64,000 bases of DNA from Streptococcus pneumoniae (GCA_040719455.1 JBFDTN010000001.1:310001-374000); one strand, 5' to 3'; shown: positions 19,382 through 29,347, counted from the first letter of the stretch. Translations and numbers: made by a program. Notes: generated by a model not told the origin, from the sequence alone.

Positions 19382-19870
19382 GTGAAAAATAGAGGAAATA
19401 GTCGTTACAAATTGTTCATTTGGCAATATATTCTTGGCGTGGTCTTGGTCTTATCTGTACTAGCTTTTTCATTTTTGTATGTCTTAGAAACAGCGATGAG
19501 TCCCTATCGTTTAGAGAAAGATTCTGGCAAGGCGATTGCTCAAAAGTATGCAGATTTAACGGAAGTTGACAGTTTTGATTTTTTTCATGGAAAGGACTCC
19601 TATGATAGCTTTCTAGGTAAGAATAGCAAGGGAGAAAAAATAGCTGTCTTGATTCAAAAAAAGAATGGCAAAATCTATGTCTATGACTTGGACAAGGGGA
19701 TTTCTCAAGAAGACGCAAAAACCATTGCTAAAGAAAATGGAGCTAATGAGATTGACAAAGTAACCTTTGGCTATTTTAAGGATCAGCCGATTTGGGAAGT
19801 CAAATCTAGCCAGACCTACTATGCTATTACTTTTGAAGGTGGGCAGTTGCTCGGCAAGGAGGGAATATGA
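19382..19870 (+). CDS. DUF5590 (YpmB/TseB-like) membrane-anchored protein
   Basis: An N-terminal membrane helix (FIWQYILGVVLVLSVLAFSFLY) is followed by an extracellular region with two PepSY-like repeats, ending QTYYAITFEGGQLLGKEGI. In Bacillus the homologue YpmB/TseB affects cell-wall elongation, and ypmB-aspB-asnS is the gene order, as here. The start is uncertain. ATG at 19355 lies upstream of a good promoter (TTGTAA 19347, 17 bp, TACAAT 19370), so GTG at 19382 is chosen although it would leave almost no leader; a further downstream start is possible. It overlaps aspB by 4 bases. Confidence 0.8.
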   Translation: MKNRGNSRYKLFIWQYILGVVLVLSVLAFSFLYVLETAMSPYRLEKDSGKAIAQKYADLTEVDSFDFFHGKDSYDSFLGKNSKGEKIAVLIQKKNGKIYVYDLDKGISQEDAKTIAKENGANEIDKVTFGYFKDQPIWEVKSSQTYYAITFEGGQLLGKEGI

Positions 19871-21048
19871 AGTTATCAAAACGAGTACTTGAAATGGAAG
19901 AAAGTGTGACCCTGGCTGCGGGAGCGCGTGCCAAGGAATTAAAGGCACAAGGCAAGGATATTTTGTCCTTAACCTTGGGCGAGCCTGACTTTACCACGCC
20001 AGACAATATCCAAGAAGCAGCTATTTCTGCTATCAGAGACGGTCGTGCCAGCTTTTACACAGTAGCAAGTGGGCTTCCAGAATTGAAAGCAGCGATTAGT
20101 GACTACTTTGAGAAATTTTACGGCTATGCAGTCGCTCCTAATCAAGTGACGGTGGCAACAGGGGCAAAATTCTCCCTCTACACCTTTTTCATGAGTGTCA
20201 TCAATCCCCTTGATGAGGTGATTATTCCCACTCCTTACTGGGTCAGCTACGCCGACCAAATCAAAATGGCAGAAGGTGTGCCAGTCTTTGTTCAGGCAAC
20301 AGAAGCCAATGACTTCAAGGTGACGGTGGACCAGTTAGAAGCTGTGCGTACCGACAAGACCAAGGTCCTCGTGCTCAATTCACCGTCGAATCCGACTGGA
20401 ATGATCTACAGCAAGGACGAGCTCCTCGCAATCGGAAATTGGGCTGTTCAGCACGATATTCTGATTTTGGCAGATGATATTTATGGACGCTTAGTCTATA
20501 ATGGTCATACTTTCACACCGATTTCAAGCCTGTCTGAAGCTATTCGCAAGCAGACGGTGGTCATCAATGGTGTGTCTAAGACCTATGCCATGACGGGTTG
20601 GCGGATTGGCTATGCAGTCGGTGAAGCAGAGATTATTTCTGCCATGAGTAAGATTGCAGGCCAGACGACGTCGAATCCGACAGCAGCAGCTCAATATGCA
20701 GCCATTGAAGCGCTTAGCGGCGAGCAAGATACGGTAGAGCGCATGCGCCAAGCCTTTGAAGAAAGGCTCAATACTATTTATCCTTTGCTTGCAGAAGTGC
20801 CAGGATTTGAAGTTGTCAAACCGCAAGGTGCCTTCTACCTCTTCCCAAATGTCAAAAGAGCCATGGAAATGAAAGGCTTTACGGATGTAACTGACTTTAC
20901 CACGGCCATCTTGGAAGAAGCAGGGGTTGCCCTGGTGACAGGTGCAGGATTTGGTGCACCAGAAAATGTCCGTCTCAGCTATGCGACAGATCTTGATACC
21001 TTAAAAGAAGCCGTTAAACGCCTGAAAACCTTTATGGAAAATGATTGA
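19867..21048 (+). CDS. aspB: Aspartate aminotransferase, class I/II PLP enzyme
   Basis: A 393-residue fold-type I aminotransferase that interconverts aspartate and oxaloacetate with glutamate/2-oxoglutarate. The PLP lysine is in INGVSKTYAMTGWRIGY. Other family marks are SLTLGEPDF, LNSPSNPTGM (Asn to PLP), ADDIYG (Asp to PLP) and VRLSYA with the carboxylate-binding Arg. It is coupled to the TseB-like gene and precedes asnS; the aspartate it makes is the substrate of AsnS. The fold alone does not exclude other amino-acid substrates, but the conserved cluster supports AspB. Confidence 0.92.
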   Translation: MKLSKRVLEMEESVTLAAGARAKELKAQGKDILSLTLGEPDFTTPDNIQEAAISAIRDGRASFYTVASGLPELKAAISDYFEKFYGYAVAPNQVTVATGAKFSLYTFFMSVINPLDEVIIPTPYWVSYADQIKMAEGVPVFVQATEANDFKVTVDQLEAVRTDKTKVLVLNSPSNPTGMIYSKDELLAIGNWAVQHDILILADDIYGRLVYNGHTFTPISSLSEAIRKQTVVINGVSKTYAMTGWRIGYAVGEAEIISAMSKIAGQTTSNPTAAAQYAAIEALSGEQDTVERMRQAFEERLNTIYPLLAEVPGFEVVKPQGAFYLFPNVKRAMEMKGFTDVTDFTTAILEEAGVALVTGAGFGAPENVRLSYATDLDTLKEAVKRLKTFMEND

Positions 21049-21057
21049 GGGATCTTT

Positions 21058-21432
21058 ATGATTGACCATTTTAGTATTCGAGTCAAGGATCTGCAAGCCT
21101 CAAAAATATTTTATACAAAAACGCTCGCTCCCCTCGGCTATGAAATCCGATTTGATAATGCCCATGCCGTGAGTTTTGGAGAGGCAGAGAATACGGATCC
21201 CGGTGGCGATTTCTGGCTAGAAAAGGGGCAACAAGTTCCCATGCATTTTGCATTTCATGCCAAAACACATAGAGAAGTGGACTTGTTTTATCAGGCTGGT
21301 TTAGCAGCTGGAGCTAGGGACAATGGAATGCCAGGTTTGAGACCACACTACCATAGCAATTATTATGCTGTTTTTTTGATAGATCCAGACGGTAATAACA
21401 TTGAAGCTGTCTGCCATTCTCAAAACAAATAG
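21058..21432 (+). CDS. VOC-family protein (glyoxalase/bleomycin-resistance fold)
   Basis: A 124-residue protein with one paired beta-alpha-beta-beta-beta unit: MIDHFSIRVKDLQASKIFY at the start, MHFAFHAKT in the middle and LIDPDGNNIEAVCH at the end. The metal-ligand positions (His4, His in FAFHA, Glu in NIEAV) are present. It starts 9 bases after aspB. The substrate cannot be told; such proteins range from detoxifying enzymes to antibiotic-binding proteins. Confidence 0.82.
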   Translation: MIDHFSIRVKDLQASKIFYTKTLAPLGYEIRFDNAHAVSFGEAENTDPGGDFWLEKGQQVPMHFAFHAKTHREVDLFYQAGLAAGARDNGMPGLRPHYHSNYYAVFLIDPDGNNIEAVCHSQNK

Positions 21433-21503
21433 CAAGCGAATGACGCTTACTATTTTACCGAAGAAAATAACAATATTACGATAGAAGAAAGAAAAGAGAA
21501 ATT

Positions 21504-22850
21504 ATGTCTAAAGATTTAGTATCCATTATTGATGTCAAAGACCATGTTGGGGAAAAAGTGACCATTGGCGCTTGGGTTGCCAACAAATCAGGTAAAGGAA
21601 AACTTGCCTTCTTGCAACTCCGTGACGGAACTGCCTTTTTCCAAGCCGTTGCCTTTAAGCCAAACTTCATCGAAAGCTTTGGTGAAGAAGAAGGAACAGC
21701 CAAGTTTGATACAGTGAAACGCCTCAGCCAAGAAACATCTGTTCTTGTGACAGGGATTGTCAAGGAAGATGAGCGTTCAAAATTCGGCTATGAATTAGAT
21801 ATTACAGACCTTGAAGTGGTCGGTGAATCAAAAGATTACCCAATTACACCGAAAGAACACGGAACTGACTTCCTCATGGACAACCGTCATTTGTGGTTGC
21901 GTTCCCGCAAGCAAATGGCCATTATGCAAATCCGCAATGCCATTATCTATGCGACCTATGAATTCTTTGACCAAAATGGCTTCATCAAGTTTGATAGCCC
22001 AATCTTATCTGGAAATGCAGCAGAGGATTCCACAGAACTCTTTGAAACAGACTATTTTGGCACTCCTGCCTACTTGAGCCAATCAGGCCAGTTGTACTTG
22101 GAAGCAGGTGCCATGGCTCTTGGTCGTGTCTTTGACTTCGGACCAGTATTCCGTGCGGAAAAATCAAAAACCCGTCGCCACTTGACCGAGTTCTGGATGA
22201 TGGACGCTGAGTATTCTTTCTTGTCACACGAAGAGTCGCTTGACTTGCAAGAAGCCTATGTTAAGGCGCTTATCCAAGGCGTCCTAGACCGTGCACCACA
22301 GGCGCTTGAGACCTTGGAACGCGATACTGACCTCTTGAAGAAATACATTGCAGAGCCGTTCAAACGTGTCTCTTATGATGATGCGATTAGCCTCCTTCAA
22401 GAGCATGAAGCAGATGAAGATACAGACTACGAACACTTGGAGCATGGGGATGACTTTGGTTCACCGCATGAAACATGGATTTCAAACTACTTTGGTGTGC
22501 CGACCTTTGTCGTGAACTACCCAGCTAGCTTCAAGGCTTTCTACATGAAACCAGTCCCTGGTAATCCAGAACGCGTGCTTTGTGCGGATCTTCTTGCACC
22601 AGAAGGCTACGGAGAAATCATCGGAGGATCTGTTCGTGAGGATGACTACGATGCCCTTGTAGCCAAAATGGATGCCCTTGAAATGGACAAGTCAGAGTAT
22701 GAATTCTACCTTGACCTACGTAAATATGGATCTGTACCGCATGCAGGATTTGGAATTGGTATCGAGCGTATGGTGACTTTCGTCGCTGGAACCAAGCACA
22801 TCCGTGAAGCTATTCCATTCCCACGTATGTTGCACCGTATTAAACCGTAA
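21504..22850 (+). CDS. asnS: Asparaginyl-tRNA synthetase
   Basis: A 448-residue class IIb synthetase charging tRNA-Asn. The N-terminal OB-fold anticodon-binding domain (about 1-105) has [20 protein letters not shown]. The catalytic domain has motif 2 ([19 protein letters not shown]) and motif 3 ([10 protein letters not shown]). Length and sequence are typical. It follows aspB as in many Firmicutes, linking aspartate supply and asparagine use in translation. Confidence 0.96.
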   Translation: MSKDLVSIIDVKDHVGEKVTIGAWVANKSGKGKLAFLQLRDGTAFFQAVAFKPNFIESFGEEEGTAKFDTVKRLSQETSVLVTGIVKEDERSKFGYELDITDLEVVGESKDYPITPKEHGTDFLMDNRHLWLRSRKQMAIMQIRNAIIYATYEFFDQNGFIKFDSPILSGNAAEDSTELFETDYFGTPAYLSQSGQLYLEAGAMALGRVFDFGPVFRAEKSKTRRHLTEFWMMDAEYSFLSHEESLDLQEAYVKALIQGVLDRAPQALETLERDTDLLKKYIAEPFKRVSYDDAISLLQEHEADEDTDYEHLEHGDDFGSPHETWISNYFGVPTFVVNYPASFKAFYMKPVPGNPERVLCADLLAPEGYGEIIGGSVREDDYDALVAKMDALEMDKSEYEFYLDLRKYGSVPHAGFGIGIERMVTFVAGTKHIREAIPFPRMLHRIKP

Positions 22851-22855
22851 TAAGA

Positions 22856-22889
22856 TTCCTTGCTTGATAATCCAAGCAAGGATTTTTTA
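22856..22889 (+). terminator. Terminator after asnS
   Basis: CCTTGCTTG pairs exactly with CAAGCAAGG around a 6-base loop, followed by T6. Confidence 0.92.
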
Positions 22890-22955
22890 ATAAAAACTAG
22901 AAAAAATAAATTCAATATGTTATAATGATAGAAAAATTTCTCGGAGGTGGATCAG

Positions 22956-23516
22956 ATGAAAAAAATCATCGTTTGTATGGGTTTGAGTTTGTCTTTATTT
23001 GCACTTGCCGCTTGTGGAAAGACTCAGAAAGAAACAAGCCCAGAAGCACCAGCCGTACAACAAATCGTTGGTAAAGAAGCGCCCACCTTTACGATCAAGG
23101 ATAAAGAAGGAAAGGGCGTATCTTTGGCTGATTTTAAGGGCAAAAAAGTGTATATTAATCTTTGGGCTAGTTGGTGCGGTCCGTGTAAACAGGAAATTCC
23201 TGAGCTTGAAAAGGTGTATCAAGCCAATAAAGACAAGGAAGATTTGGTTTTCTTATCCGTTGTTTCCTCTGCTGAAAAAGAGTTTGAAAATGAGCGACCA
23301 GCTGAGCAGGAAAAGGAAAAGATACTGGAAGTAGCAGATGAGCTAGGTATCACCTATCCTGTCTTATTTGATACTAAGGATCAAGTCTTTACATCCTATC
23401 AAGTCAGAGCCTTTCCAACCCATGTTTTTATCAATAGTGATGGAGAGATTCAACAAACGGTCATGGGAGGGATGACAGAAAAGACTCTTCAAGAACAGTT
23501 GGATAATTTGAAATAA
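22956..23516 (+). CDS. Thioredoxin-fold lipoprotein (TlpA/ResA-like, Etrx2-type)
   Basis: A 186-residue lipoprotein with lipobox FALAAC and a TlpA domain (about residues 45-185). The redox motif is LWASWCGPC and the cis-proline loop is RAFPTHVF. The WCGPC motif corresponds to the second surface thioredoxin of pneumococcus, there found beside a second ccdA. Here it stands alone between two terminators, so it probably draws electrons from the CcdA at 13.6 kb. ATG at 22956 follows GGAGG by 8 bases; GTG at 22947 lies inside the ribosome site. Confidence 0.9.
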   Translation: MKKIIVCMGLSLSLFALAACGKTQKETSPEAPAVQQIVGKEAPTFTIKDKEGKGVSLADFKGKKVYINLWASWCGPCKQEIPELEKVYQANKDKEDLVFLSVVSSAEKEFENERPAEQEKEKILEVADELGITYPVLFDTKDQVFTSYQVRAFPTHVFINSDGEIQQTVMGGMTEKTLQEQLDNLK

Positions 23517-23531
23517 ATCGTTTATGAACAA

Positions 23532-23565
23532 TCAAGGCTAGATATAAGATTTCTAGCCTTTTTTC
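23532..23565 (+). terminator. Terminator after the thioredoxin lipoprotein
   Basis: AAGGCTAGA/TCTAGCCTT stem, 9-base loop, T run. Confidence 0.9.
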
Positions 23566-23633
23566 AAACTTTTGTTGCTAGAAAAGAGCAGATATGCTAT
23601 AATGAATTTACTATTTTTTTTTAGGAGATAATT

Positions 23634-24821
23634 ATGTTTACATCCAGTTATCGAAAGAATATCAAGGTTCTCTACACTGTTGAATTTTTTTCCTTTTTTG
23701 GGATTACGACCTTCTGGGTCTTGTTTTTAAGTCAACATGGCATGAGTTTGTTAGAAATTGGTCTTTTGGAGAGTATGTTTCATGGGACCAGTCTTTTGTC
23801 TGAGATTCCGTCTGGAATGCTGGCTGATCGATTTTCCTATAAGCTTAATCTCTTGCTTGGAAGATTGTTTGCGATTGTGTCGTGTGTTTTGATGATTTGT
23901 GGTCAGGGGCATTTTTGGCTGTATGCCCTTGCTATGACCATAAATGCATGGGCTTATAATTTTGATTCGGGAACGAGTAGTGCTCTGCTGTATGATTCAG
24001 CTGTGCAGGCGGGTCTTAAGGATCGCTATCTGACATTTTCCAGTGTGATTTCAGGGGTGGCAGAAGCGACCATGTCTTTAGGGGCAATCGTGGCAGGATT
24101 TTTTGTTCATGGGCATTTGGAAGTGACCTATTTCATCATGATTATCTACTCCTTGTGTGCCATGATGTTGATTAGTCTGCTTAAAGAACCTAATGCAAAG
24201 TCGCAGATAGAGGAGCGTATCACGATGGTTAGCATTGTGCAGACAGTGGTAAAGGAATTTAAAACCAATCCTGCTTTGCTCTTGTGGCTATTGGTTGGTC
24301 AGATCATGTGTGCCATGATGTGCATGTTTTATTTTTACTACCAAAATCAATTACCGAATTTGAGCAGTTGGCAGATTGCAGTGTTTATGACTATTGGTAG
24401 TGGTCTGAATATTGGAGCGACTTATCTCGCTAGTCAAGTAGGTAAGAAATGGTCCTCTTTTAAGTTGTTCCCTTGGATTGTTGGTCTGACAGGTTTGCTT
24501 TATGGAGCGGTGTTGTTTCATCAAGCACAAGTCTATATGTTGGTTTATTTATTGACCAATGCCCTGTACGCTCTTTACATGCCGATTGTGTCGAATGATA
24601 TTCAACAGTATCTACCAAGTTCAGTTCGAGCGACCATGCTGAGTGTTAATGCTATGTTTTTTAGCCTGAGTATGATTGTGCTCTTTCCCTTGACAGGCTG
24701 GTTGATTGACCAAATAGGCTTTATTTCTACCTTTCTTGCTTTAGGTATTTTCTTAATGGTTTCAGCCTTTATACTCGTTTTTTTGCTTGTAGATATTCAA
24801 AGGAGATTACAGCAAAACTAA
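23634..24821 (+). CDS. Major facilitator superfamily transporter
   Basis: A 395-residue integral membrane protein with about 12 hydrophobic segments. The MFS loop 2-3 motif appears as EIPSGMLADRFSYKLNLLLGR (G-x-x-A-D-R). No substrate can be read. It has its own promoter region (TATAAT about 23598) and terminator. It resembles the small-molecule efflux branch rather than sugar importers. Confidence 0.85.
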   Translation: MFTSSYRKNIKVLYTVEFFSFFGITTFWVLFLSQHGMSLLEIGLLESMFHGTSLLSEIPSGMLADRFSYKLNLLLGRLFAIVSCVLMICGQGHFWLYALAMTINAWAYNFDSGTSSALLYDSAVQAGLKDRYLTFSSVISGVAEATMSLGAIVAGFFVHGHLEVTYFIMIIYSLCAMMLISLLKEPNAKSQIEERITMVSIVQTVVKEFKTNPALLLWLLVGQIMCAMMCMFYFYYQNQLPNLSSWQIAVFMTIGSGLNIGATYLASQVGKKWSSFKLFPWIVGLTGLLYGAVLFHQAQVYMLVYLLTNALYALYMPIVSNDIQQYLPSSVRATMLSVNAMFFSLSMIVLFPLTGWLIDQIGFISTFLALGIFLMVSAFILVFLLVDIQRRLQQN

Positions 24822-24828
24822 GAGATTT

Positions 24829-24860
24829 TTACATTCTTTACCGAGAATGTAAGAATTTTT
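24829..24860 (+). terminator. Terminator after the MFS gene
   Basis: TTACATTCT pairs with AGAATGTAA, and a T6 run follows a few bases later. Confidence 0.7.
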
Positions 24861-24919
24861 TCTTACTTTTTGAAAGTAGGTCGAGAATTTGGTATAATAA
24901 GGTGGAAAGAGGTGGGCGT

Positions 24920-26278
24920 GTGAAAAAAGGACTATTAGTGATGATCAATCTGGTCTTAGTGATCATGATGGCAGGAGTAGCTTATCTACTGTATCAGAAA
25001 TGGCAGGATTACAGCTATACAAGCTCTATTGAGAAGCTTCTAACGAAGATGGACAAAGAGTATGAGACAGAGGATGTTACCAAGCATAGAGGACTGGTGG
25101 GGAGTCGGTATGTGACTGCTTATTACCCAAAAGCAAATGGAGGAGAGATCGGTCTCATCAAGGAACAGATGAACACCATCATTCAAACTCTGCCTCAAGG
25201 AGAAGCGCCAAAGACGTCACTAACGGGGTTGAATTTCTATTATGCTGAGCTAGGAGATGGGCCTTTTAAGGACAGCCGAAAAGTAGTGTTGAAGTCCAAA
25301 GTTTTCCCCCTTTCTAAGGAAGTAGGGAAAGTCCAAGAGGAAGAGTATGGTAGTCTTTTATTAAATGCTAACCAAGAGATTTTTCGTCTGAATCAGCTGT
25401 TTTCTGATCCGTTTCTTGCGAAATCCCATCTTTTAGAGCAGATAAAAAAAGATTTAGGTAATCAACAGACTGAGGGAAGCCTGCTGGAAGAGAACCTACT
25501 TGCTCTTGATGAAACGCCGCTAGAAAACTGGAATTATCGTTATCAATCTGGTCGATTTGAGATAGACTTGCCAAAAGGTGGGACTGCTCAAGTTGCGATG
25601 GAGAGTCTATATGATGTTATGGATACCAATTATTTGCAAGGCGAGGAACTAGCAGCTTACCAGGCTTATCAAGAAAAGAAAGAGAGAAAGCTCGTTGCGC
25701 TAACCTTTGATGATGGTCCAAGTCCAGCAACAACACCGAAAGCCTTAGATATTCTTGCCAAATACAATGCCAAAGCTACGTTTTACATGCTCGGTAAAAA
25801 TGTTGCAGGAAATGAAGACTTGATAAAACGTGTTAAAGCGGCAGGGCATGAGATTGGCAATCACAGTTGGGATCACCCACAGTTGCCGACTCTGCCTTTG
25901 GAGATGGCTGTTCAACAAATTACAGATACGCAGGCTGTTTTAAAAGAGGTTCTTGGAGAAGCACCTCGAACGATGCGTCCGCCTTATGGAGCAATTAGTC
26001 AAGATATTCAAAATGCGTCAGATGTGTCTTTTATGATGTGGGATATTGATACACTGGATTGGAAGTCTCACAATACAGAAGCGATTATGAATGAAGTGCA
26101 TAAGACACAGCCAGGGTCGGTCATTCTCATGCATGATATTCACCAAACGACGATTGACGCTCTGCCGTCTGTCCTAGAATACCTAAAACAAAATGGCTAT
26201 ACATTTGTCACAGTGAGTGAGTTATTCGAAGGAAATTTACAACCACATCATTGCTATTATAGCGCTTATCAACAATAG
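24920..26278 (+). CDS. pgdA: Membrane-anchored polysaccharide deacetylase (PgdA-like)
   Basis: A 452-residue carbohydrate esterase 4 protein. It has an N-terminal membrane anchor (about 4-25), a spacer domain of about 220 residues and a NodB deacetylase domain (about 255-440). Catalytic marks are LTFDDGPS (base and metal Asp), GNHSWDHP (two metal His), RPPYG and VILMHDIH. Pneumococcal PgdA removes acetyl groups from peptidoglycan GlcNAc, giving lysozyme resistance; the layout here is the same. GTG at 24920 is preferred over 24902 because AGAGGTGG precedes it. It converges on the helicase gene through a shared terminator. Confidence 0.88.
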   Translation: MKKGLLVMINLVLVIMMAGVAYLLYQKWQDYSYTSSIEKLLTKMDKEYETEDVTKHRGLVGSRYVTAYYPKANGGEIGLIKEQMNTIIQTLPQGEAPKTSLTGLNFYYAELGDGPFKDSRKVVLKSKVFPLSKEVGKVQEEEYGSLLLNANQEIFRLNQLFSDPFLAKSHLLEQIKKDLGNQQTEGSLLEENLLALDETPLENWNYRYQSGRFEIDLPKGGTAQVAMESLYDVMDTNYLQGEELAAYQAYQEKKERKLVALTFDDGPSPATTPKALDILAKYNAKATFYMLGKNVAGNEDLIKRVKAAGHEIGNHSWDHPQLPTLPLEMAVQQITDTQAVLKEVLGEAPRTMRPPYGAISQDIQNASDVSFMMWDIDTLDWKSHNTEAIMNEVHKTQPGSVILMHDIHQTTIDALPSVLEYLKQNGYTFVTVSELFEGNLQPHHCYYSAYQQ

Positions 26279-26312
26279 GAAAACCTTGCCAGAGAATTGG
26301 CAAGGTTTTTTA
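26279..26312. terminator. Bidirectional terminator between pgdA and the helicase gene
   Basis: AAAACCTTGCCA pairs with TGGCAAGGTTTT around a 6-base loop, with an A tract on one side and a T tract on the other, so it serves both convergent genes. Confidence 0.92.
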
Positions 26313-27392
26313 GTCTACATATAATTGTTGATTTTTGAGAAACATTGGTCGCACAGAGGCGTATTTTTTAAGCAGTTTAAGCTCTTCTGGGTGGCTAATC
26401 AGAGTGATGACGAAGCCGTCTCGTCCCATGCGTCCAGTCCGTCCTACGCGGTGGGTATAGGTTTCCTTATCCCGTGGTACTTCGTAGTTGACGACGCATT
26501 CGAGAGCTTCGATATCGATGCCGCGTGCGACCAAGTCAGTTGCAAGAAGTAGAGTGAGGGCATGGTCTTTGAATTTTTCCAAGATGACCTTGCGGAATTT
26601 GACATTGACATCGCTGGCAAGAGAAACAGCCTCGATACCGCGGTACTGCAATTTCTCCTCAGCACTTCCTAGGTCAGACAGGGAGTTGAAAAATACGAGA
26701 CCACGGAAATCTTCGACATGAGCGAGTTTACGAAGGAGATCAACCTTTTCTCGTTTGTCCACTTCGAGATAAAAGTGTTGGATGTTGGTTAGCTCCATCT
26801 TGTCGACGGCAATAGTGCGAGTACTTGGGGCTAGTTTATCTGGGTCCACTTGGCTGGTCGCACTCATGTAAATCAACTGATGATCGCGTGGCGCATAGCG
26901 ACAAATCTTATCGACAAAAGGATATTGAGAATCGCTGAGCAATTGGTCAAATTCATCGAGGATAATGGTATTGACATTCATCATCTTGATTTTCTTGAGT
27001 TTAATCAGCTCAAAAATCCGACCCGGAGTGCCAATCAGGATTTCAGGTCCTTTTTTCAAGCGTTCAATCTGCCGTTTTTGACTAGAGCCAGAGAGAAATA
27101 GCTGCGCTTGAAGGTCGATGAGTTCTGCCCAGGTCTTGCAGACGTCAAAGATTTGCCCAGCCAGTTCCGTATTGGGAGCTAAAATCAGTAATTGCTGAGC
27201 TTTTTTGGGCTTGAGTGTCAAAAGACTAGGGAGCAGATAGGCTAGGGTTTTACCAGTTCCTGTCGGGCTGATTCCAAGGACGGTTTCTCCTGTCCGAATC
27301 GGCTCAAACATCTGTTCTTGAATAGGGGTAAAGCTGGTAAAGCCAGCTTGTTCTAGCTGGTTTTGCCAACTAGCGGGAAGTGTTGTTTTCAT
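26310..27392 (-). CDS. DEAD-box RNA helicase
   Basis: A 360-residue protein limited to the two RecA-like domains, with no basic tail. Visible motifs: Q motif (GFTSFTPIQEQ), I (SPTGTGKT), II (DEFD in LDEFDQLL, instead of DEAD), III (SAT), V (ATDLVARGID) and VI (HRVGRTGRMGR). Enzymes of this type unwind RNA in ribosome assembly or mRNA decay. The short length fits the streptococcal CshB-like group. It overlaps the upstream oxidoreductase gene by 23 bases on the same strand, so the two are co-transcribed. Confidence 0.9.
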   Translation of the reverse strand: MKTTLPASWQNQLEQAGFTSFTPIQEQMFEPIRTGETVLGISPTGTGKTLAYLLPSLLTLKPKKAQQLLILAPNTELAGQIFDVCKTWAELIDLQAQLFLSGSSQKRQIERLKKGPEILIGTPGRIFELIKLKKIKMMNVNTIILDEFDQLLSDSQYPFVDKICRYAPRDHQLIYMSATSQVDPDKLAPSTRTIAVDKMELTNIQHFYLEVDKREKVDLLRKLAHVEDFRGLVFFNSLSDLGSAEEKLQYRGIEAVSLASDVNVKFRKVILEKFKDHALTLLLATDLVARGIDIEALECVVNYEVPRDKETYTHRVGRTGRMGRDGFVITLISHPEELKLLKKYASVRPMFLKNQQLYVD

Positions 27393-28371
27393 TCACATCT
27401 CCTTCAAAATGGATATGGGCAGTCTGCCGCATGCGGTAAAGCGTGTTGTGGACTGCCTGCGCAGCATCTAACCACTTTTCATAGAGGTCAGGTTGCGGGC
27501 TTGTAATCATCTCCGCAAATCGTTCTACCTCTTCTAGCATAGTATGTGGTGCCTGCGTGATGAGGAGCGCCTCAGTTTCTCCTTTTAGCGGGTGGAAGAT
27601 AGCAGAGCTGACATGCTCGATTGTGTCGAGGACAAGGGTACCTTGGTCTGTATAGATTTCTGCTGGGAGCGAGCTGTTGATATCTTTTCCTGTCTGAATG
27701 GTCACTTGGAAGTCAGGATAGATCAATTGACCAGAGCCATTCAAATCCACACTATTTGGCAGTTGATGCGCTAGGTAGTGGGCATTGATTGGCGCACCAA
27801 AAAGGCGAACGCTGGCATATACAGGATAGATGCCCAAGTCCATGAGGGCACCGCCTGCGAATTGACTTGAAAAGGCATTTGGTGTTTTTTGAGCGAGGAG
27901 GTCAGGCATTTTTGACGAATACTTGGCATAGCTAAAATGTGCGCCCCAAACATCCTTGTCCGCTAAAAAATCAGCAATGACGGTAAAAGCATCTTCGTGG
28001 TAATTGCGAGCTGCTTCAAAGACAAAAACTTCTTGTTCTTTTGCTGTTTCCACCAAATCAGTCCATTCTTCTGGTTGTGTGACCGCTGGTTTTTCGATGA
28101 TGACGTGTTTCTTCGCAAGAAGTGCAGCTTTTGCTTGTCCGTAGTGGAGGGAGTTAGGGCTTGCGATATAAAGAATTTCGATAGGGCTAGCTAGAAATTC
28201 TCCCATATCTGTATAGAGTGCGACGTCTTGTTCGTACTCTTGTGCGAAGTTTTCAGCACTTTCCATGGTCCGTGAATAGACGGCTGAGAGTTGATATTTT
28301 TTTGTTTTGTGAGCTGCTGCGATAAAATGATGCGCAATAGCTCCTGTTCCGATAATGCCTAGTTGTAACAT
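27370..28371 (-). CDS. Gfo/Idh/MocA-family oxidoreductase
   Basis: A 333-residue NAD(P)-dependent dehydrogenase. The N-terminal Rossmann motif is GIIGTGAIAHHF, then the family EKP motif (VIIEKPA) and the C-terminal substrate domain with GGALMDLGIYPV, whose DxGxxP-like lysine/aspartate/histidine pattern is partly retained. The substrate is probably a sugar or cyclitol but cannot be named. Its 3' end overlaps the helicase start. Confidence 0.88.
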   Translation of the reverse strand: MLQLGIIGTGAIAHHFIAAAHKTKKYQLSAVYSRTMESAENFAQEYEQDVALYTDMGEFLASPIEILYIASPNSLHYGQAKAALLAKKHVIIEKPAVTQPEEWTDLVETAKEQEVFVFEAARNYHEDAFTVIADFLADKDVWGAHFSYAKYSSKMPDLLAQKTPNAFSSQFAGGALMDLGIYPVYASVRLFGAPINAHYLAHQLPNSVDLNGSGQLIYPDFQVTIQTGKDINSSLPAEIYTDQGTLVLDTIEHVSSAIFHPLKGETEALLITQAPHTMLEEVERFAEMITSPQPDLYEKWLDAAQAVHNTLYRMRQTAHIHFEGDVNENNTSR

Positions 28372-28475
28372 AAAGAACTCCTTTTCATATAGTTTGTCAA
28401 GATTTATCCATTAACTCTTCCATTATACCATGATTTGAGGTAAAATAGATAGGATAACAAATATTGGAGAGACAA

Positions 28476-29114
28476 ATGCAAAATAGACCTATTATTATCG
28501 GTGTGACAGGCGGTTCTGGTGGTGGAAAGACCAGTGTTTCTCGCGCGATTTTGGCAAATTTTCCCAATGAAAAGATTGCCATGATTGAGCATGATTCCTA
28601 CTACAAGGACCAATCTCATTTGACCTTTGAGGAGCGGATTCAGACCAATTATGACCATCCATTGGCCTTTGATACGGATTTGATGATTGAGCAGTTAAAG
28701 GAGCTGTTGGAGGGACGTCCAGTGGATATTCCTACTTATGACTATACAGCGCATACAAGAAGTGAGAAAAGCTACCGTCAAGAACCGCAAGATGTCTTTA
28801 TCGTCGAAGGAATTTTGGTACTTGAGGACAAGCGTTTGCGTGATTTGATGGATATTAAGATTTTTGTGGATACGGATGATGATGTGCGGATTATCCGTCG
28901 GATTAAGCGGGATATGGAAGAGCGTGGCAGAAGCCTTGATAGCATTATTACCCAGTATCTAGGGGTGGTAAAACCTATGTATCACCAGTTTATCGAGCCA
29001 ACCAAGCGCTATGCGGATATTGTGATTCCAGAAGGGGTGACGAACACGGTTGCCATTGATTTATTGACAACAAAGATTGCAAAGATTTTGGAAGAAGCAC
29101 GAGATGAACAGTAA
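28476..29114 (+). CDS. udk: Uridine kinase
   Basis: A 212-residue kinase phosphorylating uridine and cytidine to UMP and CMP (pyrimidine salvage, cytoplasm). The P-loop is [31 protein letters not shown] and [17 protein letters not shown] are typical of Udk. ATG at 28476 has GGAG 6 bases upstream and gives the usual family length; the in-frame TTG at 28464 overlaps the ribosome site. Confidence 0.95.
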   Translation: MQNRPIIIGVTGGSGGGKTSVSRAILANFPNEKIAMIEHDSYYKDQSHLTFEERIQTNYDHPLAFDTDLMIEQLKELLEGRPVDIPTYDYTAHTRSEKSYRQEPQDVFIVEGILVLEDKRLRDLMDIKIFVDTDDDVRIIRRIKRDMEERGRSLDSIITQYLGVVKPMYHQFIEPTKRYADIVIPEGVTNTVAIDLLTTKIAKILEEARDEQ

Positions 29115-29347
29115 AAGGGAGTGGGACAAAAGTATCCAACCTTATTAAGCTTTATAGTTTAAATACTTTGACGCAGCAGTTGTCGCTGGGTTCAATATTT
29201 CAATGGAGCATTGAAGAGAACATAAAGTTGTGAGCAACTTATCTAAAACGTTGATAAATCAACATTCTACAAATCGCGTCAACCTTGCGGGGGTGGGACT
29301 ACAAAATCGATTTCTACGAAATCACGATTTTTGTCCCATCCCCTTTT
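29112..29347. repeat. Streptococcal-type intergenic inverted-repeat element with hairpin
   Basis: The 236-bp stretch between udk and the leu leader is bounded by an imperfect inverted repeat: AAAAGGGAGTGGGACAAAA at 29112 and the reverse complement of GGGGATGGGACAAAAA at the right end. The right third (about 29289-29347) folds by itself into a long hairpin, GGGGTGGGAC...AAAATCG against CGATTTT..GTCCCATCCCC, with a T6 tail, and could terminate udk transcription. No credible gene lies inside. It resembles non-autonomous repeat units common in streptococcal intergenic DNA; I cannot name the family. Confidence 0.6.
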
